Shown piece after piece: positions 26,583 to 36,331 of a stretch of DNA of 64,000 nucleotides. Origin of the DNA: Saccharothrix australiensis (GTDB lineage: Bacteria; Actinomycetota; Actinomycetes; Mycobacteriales; Pseudonocardiaceae); the NCBI RefSeq assembly GCF_003634935.1, contig NZ_RBXO01000001.1, forward strand, positions 868,001 through 932,000, in the 5' to 3' direction. The stretch's first letter is position 1, and each line of letters opens with the position of its first letter. A program made the translations under genes and the position numbers. The notes beneath the pieces are model-generated. The model was given only the letters and a program-made list of their open reading frames with translations, was not told the origin of the DNA and made no database searches.

Positions 26583-28186
26583 TGACGGAGCGCATCGACC
26601 ACACCCTCCGGGACCGCTGGACACCGACGACGGGACCGCTGCCCGCGCACGCCCTCGCGTGGCTGCGGCGGCGGACGGGACTGGCGGAGGCCCGGACGCC
26701 CGCCCGGACGCCCGAGGTGCCCGCCTCCGCCCTGTCGGACGCCGCGCGCACCGCCCTGGCCGCCGTGGTGGGGCCCGGATTCGTCCGCGTGGACCGGGAT
26801 TCGCGCCTCGGGCGGGCCGGCGGCATGTCCTATGTGGACCTTTTGCGGCGGCGCGGCGAGGGCGGGTTGGCCGTGCCCGACGCCGTGGTGCTGCCCGCGA
26901 CCCCGGAGCAGGTCGCGGACGTGCTGCGGACGTGCGCCGAGCACGACGTGGCGGTGGTGCCGTTCGGCGGCGGCACGTCCGTGGTCGGCGGGGTGGCGGC
27001 GCTGCGCGGCGACAAGGCGGCCGTGCTCGCGCTCGACCTCGCGCGGCTGGACCGGCTGGTGTCGGTCGACCCGGTGTCGCGGGTGGCCGTGCTCCAGGCC
27101 GGGCTGCCCGCGCCGGAGGCCGAACGGCTGCTCGCGCCGCACGGGCTGACCACCGGGCACGTCCCGCAGTCCTACGAGCGGGCCACCATCGGCGGGTTCG
27201 CGGCGACGCGGTCCGCCGGCCAGGCGTCGTCCGGCTACGGGCGGTTCGAGGACATGGTCGAGGGCGTGCGGCTGGCCACGCCGGTCGGCGAGTGGCGGCT
27301 GGGCGCCGCGCCCGCGTCGGCGGCCGGGCCGGACCTCAAGCAGCTCGTGATCGGCAGCGAGGGCGTCCTCGGCGTCATCACCGAGGTGGCGGTGCGCGTG
27401 CGCCCGCGGCCCGCGGTGGAGCGCTACGAGGGGTTCGTCGTGGACGGTTTCGCGCGCGGGACGGAGGTGGTGCGCGCGCTGGCGCAGCGCCGCGTGCTCG
27501 CCGACGTGACGCGACTGTCCGACGAGGACGAGACCGAGGTGACGCTGGCGCTGGCCGGCGGGTGGAAGACCGCCGCGCTCAAGGCGTACCTGCGGGCGCG
27601 CGGCATCGCCCGGCCGTGCCTGCTGGTCCTCGGGTGGCACGGCGCGACCGAGGCCGAGGCGCGGCGGCGTGCGCGGGTGGTGCGCGGCGCGGGGCTCGTG
27701 CCGCTCGGCCGCGCGCTCGGCGAGGCGTGGCGGCACGGGCGCTTCAACGGCCCGCGGCAGCGGGACGCGCTGCTGGACGTCGGCGTGTGCGTCGAAACGC
27801 TGGAGACCGCCACGCACTGGTCGCGGGTGGCCGAGCTGCGGAGTGCCGTGCGACGCGCGCTGGTCGACGCGCTGGGCGACTGCGTGGTGATGTGCCACAT
27901 CTCGCACGCGTACGAAACCGGCGCGTCGCTGTACTTCACGGTGCTCGCCGCGCGGGACGCGGGCGACCCCGTCGGGCAGTGGCAGGTGGCGAAAGCCGCC
28001 GCGTGCGAGGCGATCGGCGGCCTCGGCACCATCAGCCACCACCACGCGGTCGGCACGGACCACGCGCCCTACCTGGAGGCCGAGATCGGCGGTCCGGGCG
28101 TGGCGGTGCTGGCGTCCGTCAAGCGGACGCTCGACCCGACCGGCGTGCTCAACCCTGGCAAGCTGATCCCGCGCGGGCTAGCTTGA
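26582..28186 (+). CDS. FAD-binding oxidase, alkylglycerone-phosphate synthase-like
   Basis: The protein (about 534 residues) has the PCMH FAD domain (VVPFGGGTSVVGGVAALRGD; GHVPQSYERATIGGFAATRS; SEGVLGVITEV). Its C-terminal cap shows MCHISHAYETGASLYFTV and GTISHHHAVG, which are hallmarks of the alkyl-DHAP synthase branch rather than lactate dehydrogenases. It is homologous to mycobacterial Rv2251-type flavoproteins. The substrate is unknown, but the glpD neighbour suggests glycerophosphate or ether-lipid chemistry. The GTG at 26582 is chosen as a leaderless start; an ATG at 26564 is possible. Confidence 0.85.
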   Translation: MTERIDHTLRDRWTPTTGPLPAHALAWLRRRTGLAEARTPARTPEVPASALSDAARTALAAVVGPGFVRVDRDSRLGRAGGMSYVDLLRRRGEGGLAVPDAVVLPATPEQVADVLRTCAEHDVAVVPFGGGTSVVGGVAALRGDKAAVLALDLARLDRLVSVDPVSRVAVLQAGLPAPEAERLLAPHGLTTGHVPQSYERATIGGFAATRSAGQASSGYGRFEDMVEGVRLATPVGEWRLGAAPASAAGPDLKQLVIGSEGVLGVITEVAVRVRPRPAVERYEGFVVDGFARGTEVVRALAQRRVLADVTRLSDEDETEVTLALAGGWKTAALKAYLRARGIARPCLLVLGWHGATEAEARRRARVVRGAGLVPLGRALGEAWRHGRFNGPRQRDALLDVGVCVETLETATHWSRVAELRSAVRRALVDALGDCVVMCHISHAYETGASLYFTVLAARDAGDPVGQWQVAKAAACEAIGGLGTISHHHAVGTDHAPYLEAEIGGPGVAVLASVKRTLDPTGVLNPGKLIPRGLA

Positions 28187-28191
28187 CCGGC

Positions 28192-29388
28192 GTGACCGGT
28201 GACCTGCTGATCCGCTCGGTGCGCCCGTGGCCCAACAGCCCCGGTGAGCCGGCGGTGGACGTGCTGTGCGAGGACGGGCTGGTGGCGGCGACGGGCGCGG
28301 GCCTGGACGCGCCGCCGGGAGTGCCCTCGGTGGACGGTGGCGGCGGTGTGCTGCTGCCCTCGTTCGTCGACGCCCACGCGCACCTGGACTCCACCCGGCT
28401 GGGGCTGCCGTTCCGCCCGCACAGCGCGGGTACCGGGCTCGCCGAGCTGATCGAGAACGACCGGCGGAACTGGCGGTCGGCGGAGCGGGGCGTCGCCGAG
28501 CGGGCCACCTACGCGCTGGGCCGGACGATCGCGGCAGGCGCGACGGTGGTGCGCAGCCACGCGCAGGTCGACGTGGACTCCGGGCTGGCGAAGCTGGAGG
28601 GCGTGCTCGCCGCGCGGGAAGCGCACGCCGGGCGGGCCGCGGTCGAGGTCGTGGCGTTCCCCCAGTGCGGCATCCTGCGCGAGAAGGGCACCGCCGACCT
28701 GCTGGAGGCGGCGCTGGGTGCCGGTGCGGACCTGGTCGGCGGGCTGGACCCGGCGGGCTACGACCGCGACCCGGTGCGGCACCTGGACGTCGTGTTCGGG
28801 CTGGCGGAGAAGCACCAGCGCGGCGTGGACGTGCACCTGCACGACGACGGGTCGCTGGGCGCGTTCCAGGTCGAGCTGATCTGCGAGCGGGTCGCGGCGC
28901 TGGACATGCGCGGCAAGGTGACGGTGAGCCACGCCTTCGCGCTGTCCGGTGTGGACGCCGATCGGCAGCGCGAGCTGGTCGACCTGCTCGCCGAGCACGA
29001 CGTGGCGGTGACGACGGTCGCGCCGGGCGCGCGCGAACCGCTGCCGCTGCGGCAGCTCCGCTGGGCGGGCGTCCGCCTGGGGCTGGGGCAGGACGGGATG
29101 CGCGACTACTGGTCGCCGTACGGCAACGGGGACATGCTCGACCGGGCGTGGCAACTGGCCTACCGCAACGGCTTCCGGCAGGACGCGCTGGTCGAGATGT
29201 GCGTCGACATCGCCACGCGCGGCGGCGCGGCGGTGGTCGGCCGGCCGCACGGGCTGACCGAGGGCTCACCCGCCGACCTCGTGGTGGTGCCGGGCGACAC
29301 CGTGACGGCGGCCGTGATGGACCGCGCGCCGCGCACGCTGGTCGTGCACGCGGGCCGGGTGGTGGCGGCGGGCGGCGAGCTGGTCTGA
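28192..29388 (+). CDS. Cytosine deaminase-like amidohydrolase
   Basis: The 398-residue protein belongs to the CodA-like branch: VDAHAHLDSTRLGLPFRPHS (metal HxH), VRSHAQVDVDSGLAKLEGVL, GGLDPAGYDRDPVRHLD, VDVHLHDDG, TVSHAFALSG and GLGQDGMRDYWSPYGNGDML (catalytic Asp). It likely deaminates a nucleobase or similar N-heterocycle; the substrate is unverified. The GTG at 28192 starts 5 bp after the previous stop. TAGCTT (28179-28184), 7 nt upstream, could be a leaderless -10. Confidence 0.85.
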   Translation: MTGDLLIRSVRPWPNSPGEPAVDVLCEDGLVAATGAGLDAPPGVPSVDGGGGVLLPSFVDAHAHLDSTRLGLPFRPHSAGTGLAELIENDRRNWRSAERGVAERATYALGRTIAAGATVVRSHAQVDVDSGLAKLEGVLAAREAHAGRAAVEVVAFPQCGILREKGTADLLEAALGAGADLVGGLDPAGYDRDPVRHLDVVFGLAEKHQRGVDVHLHDDGSLGAFQVELICERVAALDMRGKVTVSHAFALSGVDADRQRELVDLLAEHDVAVTTVAPGAREPLPLRQLRWAGVRLGLGQDGMRDYWSPYGNGDMLDRAWQLAYRNGFRQDALVEMCVDIATRGGAAVVGRPHGLTEGSPADLVVVPGDTVTAAVMDRAPRTLVVHAGRVVAAGGELV

Positions 29389-29418
29389 GCCCGCACCGGC
29401 CGGGTCCCGAACCGGGTC

Positions 29419-29452
29419 CGGGCCCGGCCGCGGTGTCCGCGGACCGGGCCCG
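29419..29452. terminator. bidirectional hairpin terminator
   Basis: CGGGCCCGGCCGCGG (29419-29433) pairs with CCGCGG-A-CCGGGCCCG (29437-29452): 15 bp with one bulged A and a 3-nt loop. It sits between convergent genes. Confidence 0.85.
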
Positions 29453-29463
29453 TCGCGCCCTCG

Positions 29464-30479
<1,016 letters not shown>

Positions 30480-30483
<4 letters not shown>

Positions 30484-31238
30484 GACCCCGTCAACGGGGA
30501 ATCTTCGCGATCTTGTTCCGGCCGCTCGGTGTGACCTGCGTCTCGCAGGGCGGTGACGTCGCGGTAGGCGAACCCGAGCCGTTCGTACACCGTGATCGCG
30601 GCCCGGTTCCCCGCGTCCACCATCAGGGCGCAGGCCCCGTGCTCGGCGAGCAGCGCGCCGGTGAGGAACGCGCACACGCGGGTGGAAAGGCCACGTCCCC
30701 GGTGGTCGGGGTGGGTCGCGACACCGGCGATGAAGCCGATGCCGGGCGCGGACCAGGCGTCCGCGCCGACCGCGACCAGCGTGCCGTCGTCCGCGCGGAC
30801 GCCCGTCCAGCGGCGCGGTCCCGGCTCGTACGGGCGGACGTAGGAGTTGGGGTTCGCTTTGCGCAGCAACGACTCCACGTCGTCCCACGCGGACTCGTCC
30901 AGCCACGGCAGCGCGGGCGCGGGCAGCTCGCCGGTGCGCTCCATCCACCCGAACGTCGCCGCCGCGGGGAACTCCGGCAGCGCGGCGGCCGTCCCGGCGG
31001 TGACCAGCGGTCGGAGGCCGGGACGGGCGCGGGCGCGCAGGATCGCCCGGACGTCCTCGACGGGACCGGCGAGCACCAGCCGGTCGTGCCGGTTCAACGC
31101 AGGCGCGTGCACGCCCACCGCGTCGCCGTGCGACCACGCCACACCGCCCCGGCCGGGCGCGAGGCACTGGGCCGCCCAGCGCACGAGGGGGTCCGGGTTC
31201 GCCGCCGCCACCTCGGCCGGGGTTCGCAGAACACGCAT
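30480..31238 (-). CDS. GNAT family N-acetyltransferase
   Basis: The 252-residue protein has a C-terminal GNAT domain with the acetyl-CoA motif GVATHPDHRGRGLSTRVCAF and the beta-bulge region VDAGNRAAITVYERLGFAY. The N-terminal half is a second, degenerate acetyltransferase-like fold, as in DUF4081-type or FR47-like proteins. The acceptor is unknown. It is coupled by overlap to the downstream oxidoreductase. Confidence 0.85.
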
Positions 31239-31248
31239 GACGGCATCA

Positions 31249-31331
31249 TCGCCGACGAGCCGCCCGCGCGAAGACCCGGCGGCATCGCCCAGGGGTCGCC
31301 GACGAGCCGCCCGCGCGGAGACCCGGCGGCA
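31249..31331. repeat. 36-bp direct repeat pair
   Basis: Two copies of a 36-bp unit starting TCGCCGACGAGCCGCCCGCG occupy 31249-31284 and 31296-31331 with one mismatch, period 47 bp. They lie just upstream of the GNAT start in otherwise empty DNA. Confidence 0.8.
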
Positions 31332-31397
31332 CCGCTTCGGACGCGCCCGCGGTTCGCGGCCGGGCCGGTCGGGGCGCTGCCCGCCGAGCGTCGCGGC

Positions 31398-31829
31398 TCA
31401 GGCGGAACCCTTGCGGCGCAGCAGACCTCGCTTCTGGAGGAGGTCCTCCAGCGCCTGGTAGGCCACGTCCATCGCGACGAGGTAGTCGCGCTGGTCGCGG
31501 GGCGGCACCGACTCCTCCGGCTCGGGCAGCGGGGGCATCCGCATCCACCGCTCCTCCCACAGCGCCTCGACCGCCGCGTCCCACAGCAGCCGCACGCCGA
31601 ACCGCGTCAGCTCCTCCTGCTCGATGAGCGCGGCGACGCGGTCCTGCGACGCGGCCAACCGCTCGACCAGCTCGGCGATCCGCTCGCGGTCCCGCTCGCG
31701 CATCCGGTTCACCGACTGATCGGCCAGGGCGACGACCTCCTTGTACCGCTCGACCGCCGACACCGGCGCGGCCTCCGGCCCGGCGTCCCCGGTGCGCTGC
31801 GGTGGCACGACTGAGGCGTTGCCGATCAC
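31398..31829 (-). CDS. Hypothetical coiled-coil protein of FtsK operon
   Basis: The 143-residue protein has a central coiled coil (RMRERDRERIAELVERLAAS, then QDRVAALIEQEELTRFG) and a helical tail (YLVAMDVAYQALEDLLQKRG). I recognise no family. The GTG at 31829 overlaps the FtsK stop (GTGA) and follows GGGGAGG, so the two are cotranslated. It is the last gene of the operon running from 36248 to 31398. Confidence 0.75.
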   Translation of the reverse strand: MIGNASVVPPQRTGDAGPEAAPVSAVERYKEVVALADQSVNRMRERDRERIAELVERLAASQDRVAALIEQEELTRFGVRLLWDAAVEALWEERWMRMPPLPEPEESVPPRDQRDYLVAMDVAYQALEDLLQKRGLLRRKGSA

Positions 31830-34591
31830 GTTTCCTCCCCGGTGTCGAACGGGATGACCACCTGCGGCCGCGAGTGCTCGAAGCGGTCGAAGAACAGCGC
31901 GCGGTGCGGTCGCGGCGACCACGCCATGACGTGCTCCGGACCGAACGACAGGAGTTCCTTGCCCTGGACGTCGAACGCCAGCCACGCGCCGATGTCGTCG
32001 TAGACCCCCGGCGGCAGGCTGTTCTTCAGCCGCTGCACGCCGCGCCACCAGCCCAGGACGTGCGTGCGGTTCTCCGGGCCGTGCTTGAGCACCGTGCGCA
32101 GGCTGTCCACACCGGACGCCCGCGAGGGCGGGGTCTTCTGCTCCAGCAGGGTGTGCGCGGCGTCGACGGCGTACACCACCAGGTAGTGGGGCGGCAGCGA
32201 CACGCCGGTCTCCCCCGTGAGCGACGCGGTGATCCCGGCCGCCGTGGCGTCCACCAGGTCGCGGATGCTGTCCAGCCCGAGCAGCTCGGCGGTGTGGCCG
32301 GCGTCCCGGAGCCGCTTGGCCAGCCGGTCCGCGTGCGGCCACGCGTCCTGGGCCAGGCACGCCAGGCTGAACCGGGCCTGACCCGGCTCGTGCTGCTGGG
32401 CCAGCGACAGCGCCGCGCCGCCGAGCACGCTCGCCGCGTCCTCCGCCAGCGAGCCGAGCACCGCGATGTTGCGGCCCGGCGTGCGCGCGAACCGCACCTT
32501 GGCCGCGCTGCCCGCCATGTCGATGACCTGGCCCAGCAGCACGGTCGGGTTGCCCTCCGCCGGCCGCAGCGCCCGGAAGTCCGGCAGCGCCTGGAGGCTC
32601 GGGACCTTGCTGCCGTCGAACAGGACCGGTTCGGCCAGGCCGGGCGGGCGGCGGGCGTGCAGCTCGGCCTGGAGCCGGTCGAACGTGCCCCGGCCGGTCG
32701 CGTCCGGGATGCGCGCGATCTCGTTGCCCGGCCGCACGCCCGACTCGTGGTTCACCACGGCGTGCCACCGGGGCAGCTCCACGGCGGCGTCGTTCTGCGG
32801 CTCGGCCAGCACCCGCCGCGCCTTGGGCAGCGCGATCCGGACGGTGAACTGCTCGAAGATCGCCGACTTGCCCCAGAACCCCTCGATGCCGGACACGTCC
32901 TGGCTCGACAGCACCAGGTGGATGCCCTGCGACCGACCGCGCCTGGCCACGTCCTCCAGCAGCTGCGTGGCCTGCGCGGTGACCTGGTCGCGCTCGCCGA
33001 ACAGGTACTGGAACTCGTCGACCACCGCGACGATCCGGGGCCAGTGGCCGTCCGGGTCCTCCTCCCGCAGCTGCTCCAGCTTGGTGACCTCGTGCCGCTT
33101 CGCCGCGTCCGCCCGCCTGCGCATCTCGTCGGACAGGAACTTCAGCAGCGCCACGCCGAACTCGCGGTCGGTGTTGACGTTCACGCCGACCAGGCGGGCG
33201 TGCGGCAGCCACGTCGGGTCCTTGCGGCCCGGCGCGAACTGCGCGAACGACACGCCCTCCTTGAAGTCCAGCAGGTACAGCTCCAGCTCGTCCGGGTGGT
33301 AGCGGGCGGCCAGGCTGCCGAGCATCGCGTACAGGAAGTTCGTCTTGCCCGAACCGCTCGGACCGCCGATCAGAGCGTGCGGCGACGTGTCGCCCAGCGC
33401 CACGTGCACCGGCTCGCCCTCGTGGTAGCCGACGGGCGCGACGACACCGGCCGACGAGTCCTCGCGCCACAGGCTTTCCGGCAGCAGGTCGGCGAACGTG
33501 CTCAGCCGCAGCCTGCGCTCCTCGCGCCTGTCCGCGATCGCGGCGCACGCGCGCGGCACCTGGTTCGGCGGGAACGGCGGGTCGAGCGCGACCCGCACGT
33601 GCCGGCCGGTCACGGTGGTGGTCGCGGACTGGTCGGCGGCGATCGTCACGGTCTCGATCGGCGAGTTCACCGTGATCGGGATGTCCACGATGATCAGCTG
33701 CACCCCGCACGCCAGCCCGTTGCGCGCCACCCGCTGCAACTGCTGCTGGTGCTCTTCCTTGAGCGCCTGCCGGTTGCCGAACAGCACGGCCACGCGCCAG
33801 GGCTCGGTGCGCCGCCCGCCGACCGCCCGCACCGACTGGTGGCCCTCGACCAGCACCCCGGTGTGCACGCGCCGGATGTGGTCGGACAGCTCGTCGAGCA
33901 GCTCGTGCAGCCGTGCCGGGTCGTGCACGGTGAGCAGCCCCGCGCGGGTCAGCGGGTACAGGCCGGGCAGCGAACCGGTGAGCTGGTTGACGTCCCACAC
34001 GTGGACGTGCACCAGCCCCGGCTGGAAGTAGCTGACCAACCGCAGGAGCAGGTTCTCCACCACGGCGTCGGCGGTGACCCGGCTCTCCGGCCGGCACGAC
34101 ACGTGCAGGTGCGAGTGGTCCAGCAGCGGCACGGCCACCGGGAACGCCTGCGGCTCGGGGGCGCTGGGCACCACGCCCGTGCCGATGCGCCACAGCTCCG
34201 GCACGCCGTCGCTGCCGTCGGCCGCGCCCGGCCTGCCGAGCCACCTCTCGGGCGGCCACGACGCCGGACCGGGCGCGACGGCGTCGACCAGCTCGGCCAA
34301 CCGGCGGGGGCCGCGCTCGGACCACTCGCGGAAGGCCGTCACGCGGTCGATCAGCGTGGCGGCCAGCACCCGCTCGAACTCCTTCTTCCGCAACGCCTTC
34401 GCGAGGGACGGGTCGGCGAGCGCGCGGTCGACGCCGTCCCCGCGCAGCACCACCTCGAACATGTCCCGCGCGCGGTCCTCCACGAGCCGGCCGAGTTCGC
34501 GCGAGGCGTTGCCGAGGGCGGCGGCCACCGCGCGGTGGAACTCCTCGACCGCGTCCTCGATCCGCCGACGGCGCTCCTCGCGCCTGCTCAC
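31826..34591 (-). CDS. FtsK/SpoIIIE-type ATPase without membrane anchor
   Basis: The 921-residue protein has an N-terminal helical region (about 1-110), a domain at about 140-370 with many beta strands, and an FtsK motor with Walker A GGPSGSGKTN (409-418), LYLLDFKEGVSF and Walker B IVAVVDEFQYLF (520-531). A further NTPase-like, degenerate segment follows from about 660 (NIAVLGSLAEDAASVLGGAA). No N-terminal TM helices or gamma DNA-reading domain are seen, so it is neither canonical FtsK nor a full EccC. The helical gene neighbours suggest a protein-transfer or DNA-pumping machine (inference). Confidence 0.85.
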   Translation of the reverse strand: MSRREERRRRIEDAVEEFHRAVAAALGNASRELGRLVEDRARDMFEVVLRGDGVDRALADPSLAKALRKKEFERVLAATLIDRVTAFREWSERGPRRLAELVDAVAPGPASWPPERWLGRPGAADGSDGVPELWRIGTGVVPSAPEPQAFPVAVPLLDHSHLHVSCRPESRVTADAVVENLLLRLVSYFQPGLVHVHVWDVNQLTGSLPGLYPLTRAGLLTVHDPARLHELLDELSDHIRRVHTGVLVEGHQSVRAVGGRRTEPWRVAVLFGNRQALKEEHQQQLQRVARNGLACGVQLIIVDIPITVNSPIETVTIAADQSATTTVTGRHVRVALDPPFPPNQVPRACAAIADRREERRLRLSTFADLLPESLWREDSSAGVVAPVGYHEGEPVHVALGDTSPHALIGGPSGSGKTNFLYAMLGSLAARYHPDELELYLLDFKEGVSFAQFAPGRKDPTWLPHARLVGVNVNTDREFGVALLKFLSDEMRRRADAAKRHEVTKLEQLREEDPDGHWPRIVAVVDEFQYLFGERDQVTAQATQLLEDVARRGRSQGIHLVLSSQDVSGIEGFWGKSAIFEQFTVRIALPKARRVLAEPQNDAAVELPRWHAVVNHESGVRPGNEIARIPDATGRGTFDRLQAELHARRPPGLAEPVLFDGSKVPSLQALPDFRALRPAEGNPTVLLGQVIDMAGSAAKVRFARTPGRNIAVLGSLAEDAASVLGGAALSLAQQHEPGQARFSLACLAQDAWPHADRLAKRLRDAGHTAELLGLDSIRDLVDATAAGITASLTGETGVSLPPHYLVVYAVDAAHTLLEQKTPPSRASGVDSLRTVLKHGPENRTHVLGWWRGVQRLKNSLPPGVYDDIGAWLAFDVQGKELLSFGPEHVMAWSPRPHRALFFDRFEHSRPQVVIPFDTGEET

Positions 34592-34592
34592 G

Positions 34593-34844
34593 TCACAGCT
34601 CCGCGGCCAGCCGCTGGACCAGGTCCAGGCTGCCGACGATCAGGTCGAGCTGGTCGGCGAACCGCTCGGCGGCGAGCGCGAACCCGGCGGGCACCAGGGA
34701 CTCGGGGTGGTTCGCGCCCGCCTCGACGAGGACGTCCAGCGCCTCCTCCAGCGCGGACTGCGCCTCGCGGACGCACCGGTAGGCATCGCGGAGCAGCTCG
34801 CAGCTCTGCTCGAGCGCGAGCTTGATCTCGCCGACCGAGGTCAT
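34593..34844 (-). CDS. Small helical protein upstream of FtsK gene
   Basis: The 83-residue, all-helical acidic protein (SVGEIKLALEQSCELLRDAY; EALDVLVEAGANHPESLV) ends one base before the FtsK GTG start. Size and helicity recall type VII small substrates or chaperones, but there is no WxG motif. The function is not known. Confidence 0.75.
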   Translation of the reverse strand: MTSVGEIKLALEQSCELLRDAYRCVREAQSALEEALDVLVEAGANHPESLVPAGFALAAERFADQLDLIVGSLDLVQRLAAEL

Positions 34845-34950
34845 GTCGTGGCCTTCGCGGTCGTGGCCTTCGTGGTCGCATTCTCCGTGATCGCGGGCGT
34901 CGGGGCGACACCCCTCGGGATCGCCGACTTCGGGGTCGCCACCTCCGGGG

Positions 34951-35211
34951 TCACAGCCGGTTGTTGATGCCCTCGGCCTGCGAAATGCCCGCGCTGAGGT
35001 GCTTCTGAAGGTCGGACACCCCGTTCACGACCGCCGCGAACTGCGCGTTCGCCTGCTCGACGTCGCCCTGCGCGCTGCCCTGGGTGGCGGTGTTGAGCAG
35101 CGCCTGGGCGTCCTCCGCCAGGTCGGCCGCTTGCTGTAGGGCCTGCGCGCTCTGGCCGGCCTTGTCGACGGCCTGGGCGATCGCGGCGCGGACCTCTTCG
35201 ATGCTGGCCAT
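34951..35211 (-). CDS. Small helical ESX-like protein
   Basis: The 86-residue Ala/Gln-rich protein is predicted as two helices (MASIEEVRAAIAQAVDKAGQ; FAAVVNGVSDLQKHLSAGIS) joined by a GSAQGD turn. It resembles WXG100/ESX helical hairpins in size but lacks WxG. AGGAGGGG lies about 15 nt upstream. It is 139 bp from the next gene upstream and 106 bp from the next downstream, within the FtsK operon. Confidence 0.75.
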   Translation of the reverse strand: MASIEEVRAAIAQAVDKAGQSAQALQQAADLAEDAQALLNTATQGSAQGDVEQANAQFAAVVNGVSDLQKHLSAGISQAEGINNRL

Positions 35212-35345
35212 GACGTATCCCGACCCCTCCTGGGAGCTGGAGTTCCCATAGTTGAAAGTAGTACCGAAAGAAATGCGTTCCACAAGCAAGATCGGCTGAC
35301 CGGGTGGTCCGACAACTCCACTCGATCGGATGAGCGGGAATGGTT

Positions 35346-36248
35346 TCAGCCGGGCACCGTCCACACGAATGCCGAGGCCGGTGTCGCGGTGAGTTCCAGC
35401 GCCGCGATCCCGCCGCGCGGCACGGGCGCGGCCGACCAGCGCGTCACCGCGGACCGACCGGACCACGCCACGGGCGTCCACCCCGAACGGCCCAGCGAGG
35501 AGACCGCGCCGAGTAGCGCCGCCGCGGGCGGATCGGCGCTCGACCCGAGATCGACGTGCACGCTCAGTAGATCCCCTTCCGGAGCCACTCGGGTGATCTT
35601 GCCACTCCGCGCGACGCGACTGGCTACCGCCCGCGCCTGCCACTCGGCCCCGGCCGACCGGTCGGTCGCCACGTCGACCCGCAGCAGCAGCCGGGTACCC
35701 GTCGGCGGCGCGCTCCCGGCACCCGACGGCGGTTCGACCCGATCCCCGGCGGGGTCGTCGGCTGGATCCTCGGTTGGATCCTCGGCCGCGCGCCCGGCCG
35801 GGTCCGCCGCCGGTCCGGCCGGGACCTCCGCCGCGGTCGCCTCCGGCCGGGCGGCCCGGTGCTGCGGATCACCGCCCGCCCACGCCTCCACGAGCAGCCG
35901 CTCGGCGCCCGGCACGAGTTCCCCCAGCAGCGCCTGGTCCTCCAGCACGGTCCACGCGGTGGGCGGTTCGCACGCGACGCGGGGCAGGGGGAACCGGTCG
36001 CCCAGCGACCGGACGAAGGTCCGGACGGCCCTGGCCAGCGCGCCCGCGACGTTCTGCGTGGCGCGCTCGCCGCTGACCAGGCTGACCGTGACGGACCAGC
36101 AGCCGGGCTCCTCGTCGGAGCAGTCGCCCGCCTGCACGACCCGCCCGCCGACGCGCCGCAGCAGGCCGGCGCAGGCCGTCCGGGCCTGCCGCTCGTCGTC
36201 CGCCCCGACCACCACGGTGATCAGCAGCTCAAGCTCTTCTCCCACCAT
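35346..36248 (-). CDS. Hypothetical 300-aa protein, first gene of FtsK operon
   Basis: The sequence has two similar-looking halves. Residues 1-125 start ELELLITVVVGADDERQART with a Cys pair (DCSDEEPGC). Residues 190-300 start TRLLLRVDVATDRSAGAEWQ. Both suggest beta-alpha-beta sandwiches with SVTVSLVSG and SVHVDLGSS strands. A Pro/Asp/Ala-rich linker (about 130-185) joins them. No known family. It is probably a structural or substrate-binding partner of the FtsK-type ATPase. Confidence 0.7.
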   Translation of the reverse strand: MVGEELELLITVVVGADDERQARTACAGLLRRVGGRVVQAGDCSDEEPGCWSVTVSLVSGERATQNVAGALARAVRTFVRSLGDRFPLPRVACEPPTAWTVLEDQALLGELVPGAERLLVEAWAGGDPQHRAARPEATAAEVPAGPAADPAGRAAEDPTEDPADDPAGDRVEPPSGAGSAPPTGTRLLLRVDVATDRSAGAEWQARAVASRVARSGKITRVAPEGDLLSVHVDLGSSADPPAAALLGAVSSLGRSGWTPVAWSGRSAVTRWSAAPVPRGGIAALELTATPASAFVWTVPG

Positions 36249-36331
36249 CGCGGGGCAAATTGTCCACGAAGCCGGTCGCCGGGTCTTCCCCGGCTTGACC
36301 CGAGGTGCACCCCACCGTGTTGGCTGTGCCC

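Noticed and set aside
31802-34825. 1007-codon plus-strand frame
   Set aside because: It is antisense to the FtsK-type gene, with His/Arg/Pro-rich composition and no domain similarity.
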